NCBI GenBank assembly: GCA_002256685.1
Contig: NQJH01000040.1
Span: 1 to 17,663 of the forward strand
Reading direction: 5' to 3'
From: Methylococcaceae bacterium NSP1-2
GTDB taxonomy: Bacteria > Pseudomonadota > Gammaproteobacteria > Methylococcales > Methylomonadaceae
DNA: 17,663 nt
The position numbers and the translations under genes were made by a program. Under the pieces are notes generated by a model. The model searched no databases, was not told where the DNA came from, and saw only the letters and a list, made by a program, of their open reading frames with translations. How positions within the stretch are numbered: position 1 is the stretch's first letter; every line of letters begins with the position of its first letter. This document shows, in pieces, positions 1 to 6,902 of the stretch.

Positions 1-3000
1 AGCCGCCTGCAATCAGTTCGCGTAAACTTTCTTGGCGGGCATAAATTTGTTCTAACACTTGGGTTTTAGCTTCAACTAGCAATTGTAAGCGCATGGCTTC
101 ATGAATTTCGATCATTTGTTGCGGTAAGCCGGTGCGTAAGTCGCTACTTGTGCCGTCCATGATGCCAAAAAAGCCAGTGACATTATGTGGAACTTTCGTG
201 CCACAGCCCAAACGGTCATTATTAACGGTGGAAAAATAATATTCCAAGTTAATACCCGCACCAACAGGGCCGACGGCTAATAAAATACCTTCGAGGATAT
301 TACCCTCTGGGTCTTGAGTAGGGTCGTAAGAAATTAAAAACACCCGTCGGTCAAAAAACGCGCCTTGCGTTAGAGAACGTCGCCCAACCACAGCGGCGGC
401 ATTAGTCGCGTGTCCTAATTCAGGACGTGCTTGAGAAAAATCATCCGCTCGTTCTTGAATGTGTTCTAGCGCGGTTTCAGGCGTAGGATTGCGCGGTGCA
501 GACATTAAACGGCGACAACGTTCATGCGCTGACATTTGCTGGGTATGCGTAAGTTCTCGCTGTAATTTGTTAAACGCGTGTTGCAAAGTATTGGGTAATT
601 CGCTCAGGTCATACCAATCGATATTTTCATTACAGGTATTATGTTCCGCACCGATAAACCAAGTATCAGCGGGAATGCGAATACCGCGCTCTGCGAGTAA
701 TTTGCGAATCTCAGGACGATTAGCCATTGCCGCAAATACCCGTGCATTTGGACCACCATGACGACCACTGCACGCGCCACAATCATAAGCGGCACGATGC
801 GGATTATTTTGACTGAGTGAACCGTGTCCAAACAGTACCACTAAGGGTGCAAAACCATTGGTTAAGCCCATCACGCGTAATAAATTAGTCACACGATCGG
901 CTTGCTCCGTATCGGTAAAGCCTAATTTAGGTTGTTCAGGTGTAGCAACCGTGTCGTTATCGCTAGTAAAGTGTAATTGTGTGGCAACAGGCGGTGAGAC
1001 GCTGTTGGCTATGCCTGAGACTAGCTGTTGTTGTGCTTTGGGGAATAACGTTTTAGCCAATAAACCTATCAGTGTGACGGGTGCGAATAAGTCAATCACT
1101 GGATGTGACAACAAGGGATTACTACGCGAACTTTGCAGTAATAGATTGGTGATGCCTAGGTTGAGTTTACGACCACGATTATGACGGTCTAAAGTGTTTT
1201 CAGTATCGGCAAGCGGTATTTCCTTTACGTTATGCGCAGGGGTAACTACCACAGGACACAAAGCACTGGCGTGGCTGTCATCCAAGCCTTGATAATTCAT
1301 GGCAACACTAAAAAATCCCGCCGCGCCCAGCGTTTCAATAGCAGGATTGTGTTCTTCTAAATGACGGCGAAAACTTTCTTCCCGTTCATCCATGCAGAAA
1401 ATAAGTTGTGCTTCGGGGCGGGTTTCGCGCGTTGCCCAGCGTCCACGTTGGTGATTGGCGCGTAAGGCGTTAAAAAATTGGTGTTGATAGTGGGTTTCGT
1501 AAGCGGTTAGCCAGACTTTACTGCGTTCTGTTAGAGTAAACTCATCCAATAGCGTCAATAGGGCTTGTAGCTCCGTCGGCTGACATTGTTCAATATGGTT
1601 AGCCTGTAAGCCTAAATGCTGACATAAACGAAATAACCGCCAACCGCTATTAAACACGGAATGACGATTTTTGTTTTCCACCATTGGACTAAATTGCCAC
1701 GTCCAAATTAAATCCGCTAACGATTGCCAGTGCTGACGATGACTGCGTTCAGAATTCAGTTGTATGGTGAGTGATGTTGCTTTATGACTGAGATATTCGG
1801 GTAAATCACCGCGATAAAGGCGCAGTCGCACCATAAATTCCGATAAATTTTTACGAAAATAATGTTGTAAGCTGGTCAGATTAGCTTCAACTTTCCAAAG
1901 ATCATGGCAAATTTGATTCAACCACAGTCGGTCTAAGGTCAGACGAATGGCTAAATAATCAGCAAGTCGAATGGGTGTTTTATTGTCAGTTGTGTAATTT
2001 GAATGTTGCTCACGCCAGTTAATCATACCCGACCAGCCCGCTAATTCTAATGCTAACCGCTGCAAATAGCCTGCCCATTTTGCGGTGGGTATGTCCATTT
2101 CAGTCAGGTGCAGAATGATGGTATCAATGGCATCTTCGGGCAAGTTGGAGACAATTTGTTGCCAGTTAGGCAGTTCATGCAGAAATAGACTCATGTCATA
2201 ATCGGTGCTTTTACGCCACGCACCATAAAGCCCTAATTGTTCCGCATCGGGCGTATGCCATGCCGCCATGCCTTCATCTAGCACCGATGCGCATATCCGT
2301 ATCAGCTTAGGACGAACAAAATCCAGACTGTCTTTACCGCTGAGAGCCAATACCAAACCGCGTAAACTCAGTTCATCGCCTACTTGTGCGAAGGTGGCAT
2401 CCAGCTCAATAGCTACTTCTTGTTGGGTTTGTTGATGAATAGAGGCATCGGTATGACTGATACTTAACCAGTCTTCGGTTTGCTCCATTGATAAATCTAG
2501 CAAGGTTTCTGGGTGATAGGCCGCGTGTTGCAAATCCAGTTTTATTAAAATCGCTTCCCATAATGCGCGGATATTTTGTGCTGTGTAGCTGTGCGCAATA
2601 GACGCTGGAACATCGGCTTGTACTGACGTTAAGGCGTTTAATTCTTCTACTTGCCAGATAAGTTGACTCACATTAATGGCGGGTAAATCCACTAACAGCG
2701 CGACGGTAAAAATATCTTGGTGTTTAATGTCTTTACTGCCGACAGTAAAAACAGTTTTTTCAGCTTCAAGCTGTGGATTATTAGCCAAAGCCGCCGCTAT
2801 ATCATGTTGATTAATACGCCCTTGTGCATAAAATTGGCGGTATTTAGTTTCAGCAAGATAACCGTGTATGCCCGTTAAGGCTTCATTTTCAGCCAGTGCT
2901 TGTTCAAAAGAGAAGTGCTGATAACCATGCAGCGTATTGTGATGCACAAAATCTTGTAACGGTGCTTGTGCGGGTAAAACATGGTCTAAGTGAGCCAGTG

Positions 3001-3052
3001 CCGAAAGGATTAATTCACGGCACTCATCAGATTTTAAAGCGGCATGTTGCAT
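1..3052 (-). CDS. dabA: DabA inorganic-carbon transporter subunit (DUF2309/YbcC family), 3' end cut by window edge
   Basis: The minus-strand frame is open without a stop from ATG 3052 to the left edge: 1017 codons, with only the C-terminal end missing. DabA is a beta-carbonic-anhydrase-like protein of the DAB complex, which drives vectorial CO2 hydration in the cytoplasm using a proton-conducting membrane partner. The zinc site known from Halothiobacillus DabA (C351, D353, H524, C539) is complete here: C553 and D555 in FCMDER, H743 in FGHGS, and C758 in DCGAC. The H-to-C spacing of 15 matches. ATG 3052 lies 8 bases after the stop of the upstream NuoM-like gene; an AGGA Shine-Dalgarno overlaps that stop codon, so the two are translationally close. 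A few dozen C-terminal residues are probably missing. Family assignment is secure; the transport role is inferred from the family. Confidence 0.93.
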   Translation of the reverse strand, partial: MQHAALKSDECRELILSALAHLDHVLPAQAPLQDFVHHNTLHGYQHFSFEQALAENEALTGIHGYLAETKYRQFYAQGRINQHDIAAALANNPQLEAEKTVFTVGSKDIKHQDIFTVALLVDLPAINVSQLIWQVEELNALTSVQADVPASIAHSYTAQNIRALWEAILIKLDLQHAAYHPETLLDLSMEQTEDWLSISHTDASIHQQTQQEVAIELDATFAQVGDELSLRGLVLALSGKDSLDFVRPKLIRICASVLDEGMAAWHTPDAEQLGLYGAWRKSTDYDMSLFLHELPNWQQIVSNLPEDAIDTIILHLTEMDIPTAKWAGYLQRLALELAGWSGMINWREQHSNYTTDNKTPIRLADYLAIRLTLDRLWLNQICHDLWKVEANLTSLQHYFRKNLSEFMVRLRLYRGDLPEYLSHKATSLTIQLNSERSHRQHWQSLADLIWTWQFSPMVENKNRHSVFNSGWRLFRLCQHLGLQANHIEQCQPTELQALLTLLDEFTLTERSKVWLTAYETHYQHQFFNALRANHQRGRWATRETRPEAQLIFCMDEREESFRRHLEEHNPAIETLGAAGFFSVAMNYQGLDDSHASALCPVVVTPAHNVKEIPLADTENTLDRHNRGRKLNLGITNLLLQSSRSNPLLSHPVIDLFAPVTLIGLLAKTLFPKAQQQLVSGIANSVSPPVATQLHFTSDNDTVATPEQPKLGFTDTEQADRVTNLLRVMGLTNGFAPLVVLFGHGSLSQNNPHRAAYDCGACSGRHGGPNARVFAAMANRPEIRKLLAERGIRIPADTWFIGAEHNTCNENIDWYDLSELPNTLQHAFNKLQRELTHTQQMSAHERCRRLMSAPRNPTPETALEHIQERADDFSQARPELGHATNAAAVVGRRSLTQGAFFDRRVFLISYDPTQDPEGNILEGILLAVGPVGAGINLEYYFSTVNNDRLGCGTKVPHNVTGFFGIMDGTSSDLRTGLPQQMIEIHEAMRLQLLVEAKTQVLEQIYARQESLRELIAGG

Positions 3053-3060
3053 GGTAAGTC

Positions 3061-4533
3061 CTATAGAAACCGTTGCTTGATCGAGATGTTAATATGCTTG
3101 AGCGTGCTAGTCGATAAATCAATCAGCGGTGTGGGTAATAAACCGAACCCTACAATACTGACCACTAATAAGCTTGCCGCTAACATTTCACGGGGTTTTA
3201 AATCTTCAATGCGTTGCATAGCAGGACTACTGTGTCCCGTGAATAATAAACCGATAGTGCGTATTGAGTAAGCCGCACTGATTAATAAACTGATACTGAA
3301 AAACACCATCCAGCCGCCCCATTGTTGAAAGCCGCCAATCAGTATTTGAAATTCGGCAATAAAACCAACTGTGCCGGGTAAGCCCATTGCCGCTAATAGC
3401 GTCAGGGACATAAACAACGCAAAACGCGGCATCACTTGAATTAACGAGCGATAATCTTGAATATTGCGGGTATGAGTGCGTTCATATAATAGACCGACTA
3501 GCAGAAACATTGCCCCCGCAATCAAGCCGTGTGCCGTCATTTGTAACACCGCACCACTCATGCCTACTTCCGTTAAACTCGCTATACCTAATAACACCAG
3601 CCCCATGTGGCTAATAGATGAATAGGCAACCATTGCTTTTAAATCACTTTGCCGCCATGCCAATAAACCGCCGTAAATCATGCCAAACAGGGCTAAAAAG
3701 AGTAAAAACGGCTGTAACACTTGCGCCGCTTCGGGCAGCATCACCACTGCGCGTAACAAACCATACGCACCCATTTTTAATAAAATACCCGACAGTAAAA
3801 TACTCACAGGGCTAGGGGCTTCCACATGCGCTAACGGCAACCAACCATGTAGCGGAAAAATCGGCATTTTCACCCCAAAACCGATTAAAAATCCCAATAG
3901 CACCAATATTTGTTCAGTGAGCGGCATATTTTGTGCCGTTTGATTCATCGAAGTCATTAATGAACCGCCCTGTTCAAGGTCGTATTGACTGACTGCCAAT
4001 AAACTCAGCAGCATAAATATTGAGCCACCCATCGTGTACAACACAAAGTTAAGACTGGCTGAATGTCGCCGCTGACCGCCCCAACGGTCAATCAGAAAAA
4101 ACAGCGGAATTAAGGTCACTTCCCAAAAAATATAAAATAATGCCCAATCCTGCGCCAGAAATACCCCTAACATGCCAAATTCCAGCACCAGCATACAGAT
4201 ATGGTAGCCCTTAATGCCTTCGGAAATAGTGAACGAGACCAGCAAAGCAATAAACGTCAGTAGGGTCGCTAACACCAACATCGGCATCGACAAGCCATCA
4301 ACGCCTAACGCGTAAGCACTGCCTAAATCTGGATTAAGAGGAAAATATTCATTAAATTGCAAACTGGCATTGGCTGGTTCATAAAGACTCAGCACCCAGC
4401 AACTGAGTAAAAAAGCCAGCGCGGCAAACAATACACTGATTAAACGAATAAGTTGCGTGTGTTGCTTGGGTGTAAACGCCAAAAACAACACGCCTAAAGC
4501 AGGTGTCCAGAGTAGTAGACTGAGTATGCCCAT
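3061..4533 (-). CDS. NuoM/NDH-4-type proton-conducting membrane subunit, likely DabA partner (DabB role)
   Basis: A 490-residue polytopic membrane protein of the proton-conducting complex I/Mrp family (PF00361). It keeps the ionisable residues of NuoM: E138 in FWEVTLIP (E. coli E144), K222 in KMPIFPLHGWLP (K234), K253 in LLKMGAYGLL (K265), and E394 in AEFQIL (E407). It also has H309 and H335 in the antiporter-like core. It is the first gene of a two-gene operon with dabA and has no other nuo gene beside it, so it probably supplies the proton path for DabA rather than belonging to complex I. The usual DabB is described as NuoL-like, whereas the motif wording here is NuoM-like. ATG 4533 has a stop codon three codons upstream, which fixes the start, although no clear Shine-Dalgarno is visible. 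Confidence 0.88.
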   Translation of the reverse strand: MGILSLLLWTPALGVLFLAFTPKQHTQLIRLISVLFAALAFLLSCWVLSLYEPANASLQFNEYFPLNPDLGSAYALGVDGLSMPMLVLATLLTFIALLVSFTISEGIKGYHICMLVLEFGMLGVFLAQDWALFYIFWEVTLIPLFFLIDRWGGQRRHSASLNFVLYTMGGSIFMLLSLLAVSQYDLEQGGSLMTSMNQTAQNMPLTEQILVLLGFLIGFGVKMPIFPLHGWLPLAHVEAPSPVSILLSGILLKMGAYGLLRAVVMLPEAAQVLQPFLLFLALFGMIYGGLLAWRQSDLKAMVAYSSISHMGLVLLGIASLTEVGMSGAVLQMTAHGLIAGAMFLLVGLLYERTHTRNIQDYRSLIQVMPRFALFMSLTLLAAMGLPGTVGFIAEFQILIGGFQQWGGWMVFFSISLLISAAYSIRTIGLLFTGHSSPAMQRIEDLKPREMLAASLLVVSIVGFGLLPTPLIDLSTSTLKHINISIKQRFL

Positions 4534-4659
4534 AATTTTTTATAAGGTGGTCTGCGGTTTCATTGCCCACAATTGTACGTTAAGGGCTAGATTTGGCAAA
4601 GCACAGGTGGGGTTTTGTTGGTGGGTAGGTGAGATGAATTCGCACAATGCAATAGGATG

Positions 4660-4692
4660 TGTCAACGATAGGAGGTGCATCATTCGCGTCAA
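4660..4692 (-). promoter_or_regulatory. Candidate promoter of the dab operon (weak)
   Basis: On the minus strand TTGACG (4692-4687) is followed after 16 bases by TATCGT (4670-4665), a 4/6 match to the -10 consensus. A second, perfect TTGACA lies at 4665-4660 but lacks a good -10. Either would give a leader of about 100 bases or more. Assigned by eye only. Confidence 0.25.
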
Positions 4693-4716
4693 CTCGAACG
4701 ATGCGCTTAGTACCTC
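4672..4716. repeat. Imperfect inverted repeat / hairpin upstream of the dab operon
   Basis: GCATCATTCG (4677-4686) pairs with CGAACGATGC (4695-4704) with one A-C mismatch around an 8-base loop. The outer GAGGT (4672-4676) pairs with ACCTC (4712-4716), leaving a 7-base bulge at 4705-4711. There is no T-tract on either side, so it is not an ordinary terminator. It overlaps the candidate dab promoter. Confidence 0.45.
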
Positions 4717-4813
4717 AGCACATACACGCGCTTTTTCACGCTGAATTGTTTGTTAAACATACGTTACATTAATCATTGATATTTTTTGAAATATATATTA
4801 CAATTTATGTCAT

Positions 4814-4819
4814 TATAAT
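4814..4819 (+). promoter_or_regulatory. -10 box candidate for the HTH gene
   Basis: A perfect TATAAT lies 22 bases before the chosen ATG (4842), which predicts a leader of about 16 bases. The best -35 match (TTGAAA, 4786-4791) is 22 bases away, too far for a standard promoter, and the AT-rich context makes a chance match likely. Confidence 0.3.
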
Positions 4820-4841
4820 ATACTTAGTATTTATTATTGAC

Positions 4842-5225
4842 ATGATTGAAAAAACGAACGACAATGCGAAAAATATAATTGAACTCGATTTGAAATGGAG
4901 CGGAATTATTAAAGGTCACGATGGAGGTTGGACAGCCATTCCTAATTTGTTGCTTAAAAGGCAAGGTGATCTTAAATTGAAAGCTATAGAGTTAAATGTA
5001 CTTATTAACTTGATTCGCTTTTGGTGGAGTTCAGATAATGCACCGTTTCCATCACTTGAAAAAATGGCTATAGAGATGGGAGTAAGCGAAAGAACCGTTT
5101 ATCGAACGGTTTCTTCACTTGAAGAAAATGGCTTTATTAAACGGGTTCAACAAGAGGGAAAAGCTACGAGATATGAGTTGCTAGGTCTGGTAGAAAAATT
5201 AAAAATAATCAAAAATGTAATGTAG
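4842..5225 (+). CDS. Winged helix-turn-helix DNA-binding protein (HTH_36-like)
   Basis: A 127-residue protein counted from ATG 4842. Residues 69-102 form a winged HTH: FPSLEKMAIEMGVSERTVYR gives the two helices and the following RTVSSLEENGFIKR the recognition and wing part. Residues 20-60 (GGWTAIPNLLLKR, then LKAIELNVLINLIRFWW) resemble the front part of plasmid or phage replication-initiator-like and accessory-element HTH proteins. Codon use is more AT-rich than in the flanking housekeeping genes, suggesting acquisition by transfer. No partner gene is on the same strand immediately downstream, and a perfect 10-bp inverted repeat begins within its stop codon. DNA binding is secure from the fold; the regulated target or replicon is unknown. 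A longer form from TTG 4776 is possible but less likely. Confidence 0.75.
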   Translation: MIEKTNDNAKNIIELDLKWSGIIKGHDGGWTAIPNLLLKRQGDLKLKAIELNVLINLIRFWWSSDNAPFPSLEKMAIEMGVSERTVYRTVSSLEENGFIKRVQQEGKATRYELLGLVEKLKIIKNVM

Positions 5226-5258
5226 CAAGTAGATACATTGCCCATACGTCTACTTGCT
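5224..5258. repeat. Perfect 10-bp inverted repeat after the HTH gene
   Basis: AGCAAGTAGA (5224-5233) and TCTACTTGCT (5249-5258) are perfect complements around a 15-base loop, starting in the TAG stop of the HTH gene. No run of T follows on either strand. A factor-independent terminator is therefore doubtful; a protein-binding operator or an RNA-stabilising hairpin fits equally well. Confidence 0.55.
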
Positions 5259-5319
5259 GTGGTTTATCCAGCCTTGTGGAAATTGAAATAATTAGAACCA
5301 AACTTTATGGCTATAGAAG

Positions 5320-5691
5320 ATGCAAAAGGAAAAGAAGTTTGTGGGCAAGAGATTTGCTTTTGTAAGCGATGCTGCCGAAAGAGAATATAAGGACTTACCC
5401 GATAAGATTCAAGACGAGTTCGGTAAAGACTTAAGACGGATTCAAATGAGTGAAGAACCAAGATTATCGATTACTCACTTAGACAGTGTTGGGCAGGGTG
5501 TTATTGAATTGAAAAAAAACGGTAGCCCCGCTTTTCGTTGCATTTATGTGGCAAAGTATTTGGATACGGTTTTTGTACTGCATTCTTTTATCAAAACAAC
5601 CAACGGTGTTGATCGGCAAGCGATTAAAGTTGCTGAACAACGCTACAAGGAATTATTGGCAGCATTGAAAAAACTTAAATCTGCTGAGTAG
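5320..5691 (+). CDS. RelE/HigB-type toxin (phage Gp49-like, PF05973 family)
   Basis: A 123-residue protein with the family pattern in order: FVSDAAEREYKDLPDKIQ (residues 14-31), an alpha-helical stretch to residue 44, LDSVGQGVIELKKNG (54-68), AFRCIYVAKY (71-80), VFVLHSFIKT (84-93) and an amphipathic C-terminal helix (99-117). Family members are ribosome-associated mRNA endonucleases inhibited by an adjacent XRE-family antitoxin. The matching antitoxin is adjacent, but on the opposite strand, and the two coding ends overlap by 17 bp. In this family the two genes normally lie head-to-tail on one strand with the toxin first. ATG 5320 is weakly supported, since GAAG sits directly against it. An ATG at 5307 is out of frame. 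Confidence 0.85.
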   Translation: MQKEKKFVGKRFAFVSDAAEREYKDLPDKIQDEFGKDLRRIQMSEEPRLSITHLDSVGQGVIELKKNGSPAFRCIYVAKYLDTVFVLHSFIKTTNGVDRQAIKVAEQRYKELLAALKKLKSAE

Positions 5692-5998
5692 TTTTAGCTT
5701 TTTTTATCACCACAGTGGCTTTATTCAATGTTGGCATAGACCAAGTGACTTTAAAGCCTAATTTATCCAGCATATCGAATAAGGCATCAATGGTGAATTT
5801 TTCAATTTTTGAGTTCATTAAATCCGATATGCGCGATTGCTTTACTCCTAGTTGTTCAGCCGCTTCTGCCTGAGTCCATTTTTTGCTTTCAATTAAACCG
5901 CTCAGCATGATGGATAAATCCATTTTCATAACCATTTTGTTTGCCGTTTCTTCATCGTGCGTAACGTGAAATGGGCTGTCGTAAAATTTTAATGCCAT
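5675..5998 (-). CDS. XRE-family antitoxin (HigA-like, HTH_37)
   Basis: A 107-residue protein from ATG 5998, preceded by GGA about 10 bases upstream. An in-frame TTG at 6013 would add MDISI and is less likely. The helix-turn-helix spans roughly residues 40-65 (KWTQAEAAEQLGVKQSRISD), followed by FTIDALFDMLDKLGFKV, the typical HTH_37 continuation. It should bind and neutralise the neighbouring Gp49-like toxin and repress its own promoter. The gene is convergent with the toxin and its last codons overlap the toxin's end (5675-5691). Antitoxin and toxin must therefore come from separate promoters, and their 3' mRNA ends would be antisense to each other. Confidence 0.85.
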   Translation of the reverse strand: MALKFYDSPFHVTHDEETANKMVMKMDLSIMLSGLIESKKWTQAEAAEQLGVKQSRISDLMNSKIEKFTIDALFDMLDKLGFKVTWSMPTLNKATVVIKKAKTTQQI

Positions 5999-6035
5999 GA
6001 TAGAAATGTCCAATAGCAGTTAAGAATGAATTCGC

Positions 6036-6041
6036 ATTATA
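6036..6041 (-). promoter_or_regulatory. -10 box of the antitoxin promoter
   Basis: A perfect TATAAT on the minus strand (6041-6036) predicts a transcript start near 6029 and a leader of about 30 bases to ATG 5998. The -35 region is poor, but the box lies in an AT-rich stretch and the spacing to the gene is good. It would give the antitoxin its own promoter, as the convergent layout requires. Confidence 0.45.
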
Positions 6042-6169
6042 TACAATTTTAGATAATTTATCCTTTTAACGTGTTAAGGTGCAACTTAAATCTAAACCGT
6101 ACAAAACTAGCTTATTGAGCATAGCAACTTCTAGCCACAACATTTATACTGAGTCTTTTGCATGGTTTA

Positions 6170-6557
6170 ATGAATATGAAACATATAATTGCGTTATCAG
6201 GTGATATTGGTGGGGGGAAATCATCGGTTGCTACTGCGTTACAACAACTCACAGGTTATGAAATTATCGGGACAGGTACGATACAACGCTCTATCGCACA
6301 ACAGCGCGGCGTAACGACCTTAGAGTTAAACAAAATCTCTCAAACTGACCGCAGTATTGATGATGAAATCGATTCTTTTGTAAAATAATGCTCAGCGGCA
6401 AGCCTTTGAAGATGAGCGGTTTCGTAAACTGTATGGCATTCAATTTAGAGACCTGAGCAATTACGATTTAGTGGTTGATACCTCTTATGATGCCCCCGAC
6501 CTGATTGCCGAACACATTAAAACCAGTTTCGAGCAAAGCTTACTGCGCTTAGCGTAG
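6170..6557 (+). pseudogene. Cytidylate-kinase-like P-loop kinase, disrupted by an internal deletion
   Basis: The N-terminal part from ATG 6170 (or ATG 6176) reads MKHIIALSGDIGGGKSSVAT, with a GDIGGGKSS P-loop, and continues to DDEIDSFVK before a TAA at 6386. From 6384 a different frame resumes the same kind of protein, reading NNAQRQAFEDERFRKLYGI and later YDLVVDTSYDAPDLIAEHI, to TAG 6557. Joined, the two parts are about 70 and 57 residues. Relatives are roughly 180-190 residues, so about 50-60 central residues, including the LID and substrate region, seem deleted with a frame change at the junction near 6383. The family phosphorylates nucleoside monophosphates or similar substrates; this copy is very unlikely to be active. 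Confidence 0.8.
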
Positions 6558-6608
6558 TGAAAATGCTTTATACTGTCGGTTTAATTCAATAAATCATGAG
6601 GATTTGTT

Positions 6609-6848
6609 ATGCCCTACACACCAGAAATAGTTGATGAACTGAATATATTAGTTCGTTACAACTTAAGCACTACTCAAGAAGGAATCAAAGTTCATAAAAA
6701 AGAAGCCGCGCCTGAAATAGTAGCAGCGACTAAACGCTTATTCGATAAAGGGTTGATTACTCAAGAAGACGGCGGTTATTTAACGAGTTTAGGACATGAA
6801 GCGGCTGAACAGGCGCAAATGCTGTTAGGCTTATTGAATCCTGCTTAG
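6609..6848 (+). CDS. TIGR02647-family small DNA-binding-like protein
   Basis: A 79-residue protein that reads like the TIGR02647 family of gammaproteobacteria: MPYTPEIVDELNILVRYNL, then STTQEGIKVHKKEA, KRLFDKGLITQEDGGYLTSLG and a helical tail HEAAEQAQMLLGLL. The layout suggests a small winged-helix fold; its role is not known. ATG 6609 has a good Shine-Dalgarno (GAGGA, about 6 bases upstream). A TATACT near 6571 could be its -10. It is monocistronic and ends at a hairpin terminator shared with convergent rpoH. Family recognition is good; function is unassigned. Confidence 0.85.
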   Translation: MPYTPEIVDELNILVRYNLSTTQEGIKVHKKEAAPEIVAATKRLFDKGLITQEDGGYLTSLGHEAAEQAQMLLGLLNPA

Positions 6849-6850
6849 TT

Positions 6851-6889
6851 TAAAAAACGAAAGGCGTACAAAACCTGTTTTGTACGCCT
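6851..6889. terminator. Terminator between the TIGR02647 gene and rpoH
   Basis: A perfect 12-bp stem, AGGCGTACAAAA (6862-6873) with TTTTGTACGCCT (6878-6889), closes a CCTG loop. On the minus strand it is followed by TTCGTTTTTT (6860-6851), an excellent factor-independent terminator for rpoH. On the plus strand the following T-run is weak, so it is probably a less efficient terminator there. Confidence 0.85.
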
Positions 6890-6902
6890 GAATGATTGTT
6901 TG

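Larger units (their letters stand above)
4534..4841. other. 308-bp gene-free spacer between the dab operon and the HTH gene
   Basis: I see no credible gene here. The left two thirds has mixed composition and should hold the promoter of the leftward dab operon; it contains an imperfect hairpin (4672-4716) and two GTTGAC words on the minus strand. From about 4760 the sequence becomes very AT-rich and leads into the rightward HTH gene, with a TATAAT box at 4814-4819. An open frame from a TTG at 4776 would add 22 hydrophobic residues to the HTH protein. I regard that as chance, because it has no ribosome binding site and would remove the natural leader. Confidence 0.6.

Noticed and set aside
858..1184. 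Open frame of 108 codons on the plus strand inside dabA
   Set aside because: It is antisense to a conserved part of DabA, has no recognisable domain or ribosome binding site, and is explained by the opposite strand's codon pattern.
4571..4775. Possible integron attC site, because of GTTAAAC and GTTAAGG words and a bulged hairpin
   Set aside because: No matching RYYYAAC partner at the right distance, no second site after the HTH gene, and no integrase in the window.
4776..4841. N-terminal hydrophobic extension of the HTH protein from a TTG codon
   Set aside because: No ribosome binding site, it is made of the AT-rich leader, and it would place the TATAAT box inside the coding region. ATG 4842 is preferred.
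5224..5258. Factor-independent terminator after the HTH gene
   Set aside because: The stem is perfect but has a 15-base loop and no T-run on either strand, so it is listed as an inverted repeat only.
5307..5390. Alternative start of the toxin gene at ATG 5307
   Set aside because: That frame is different from the toxin's and stops after about 27 codons.
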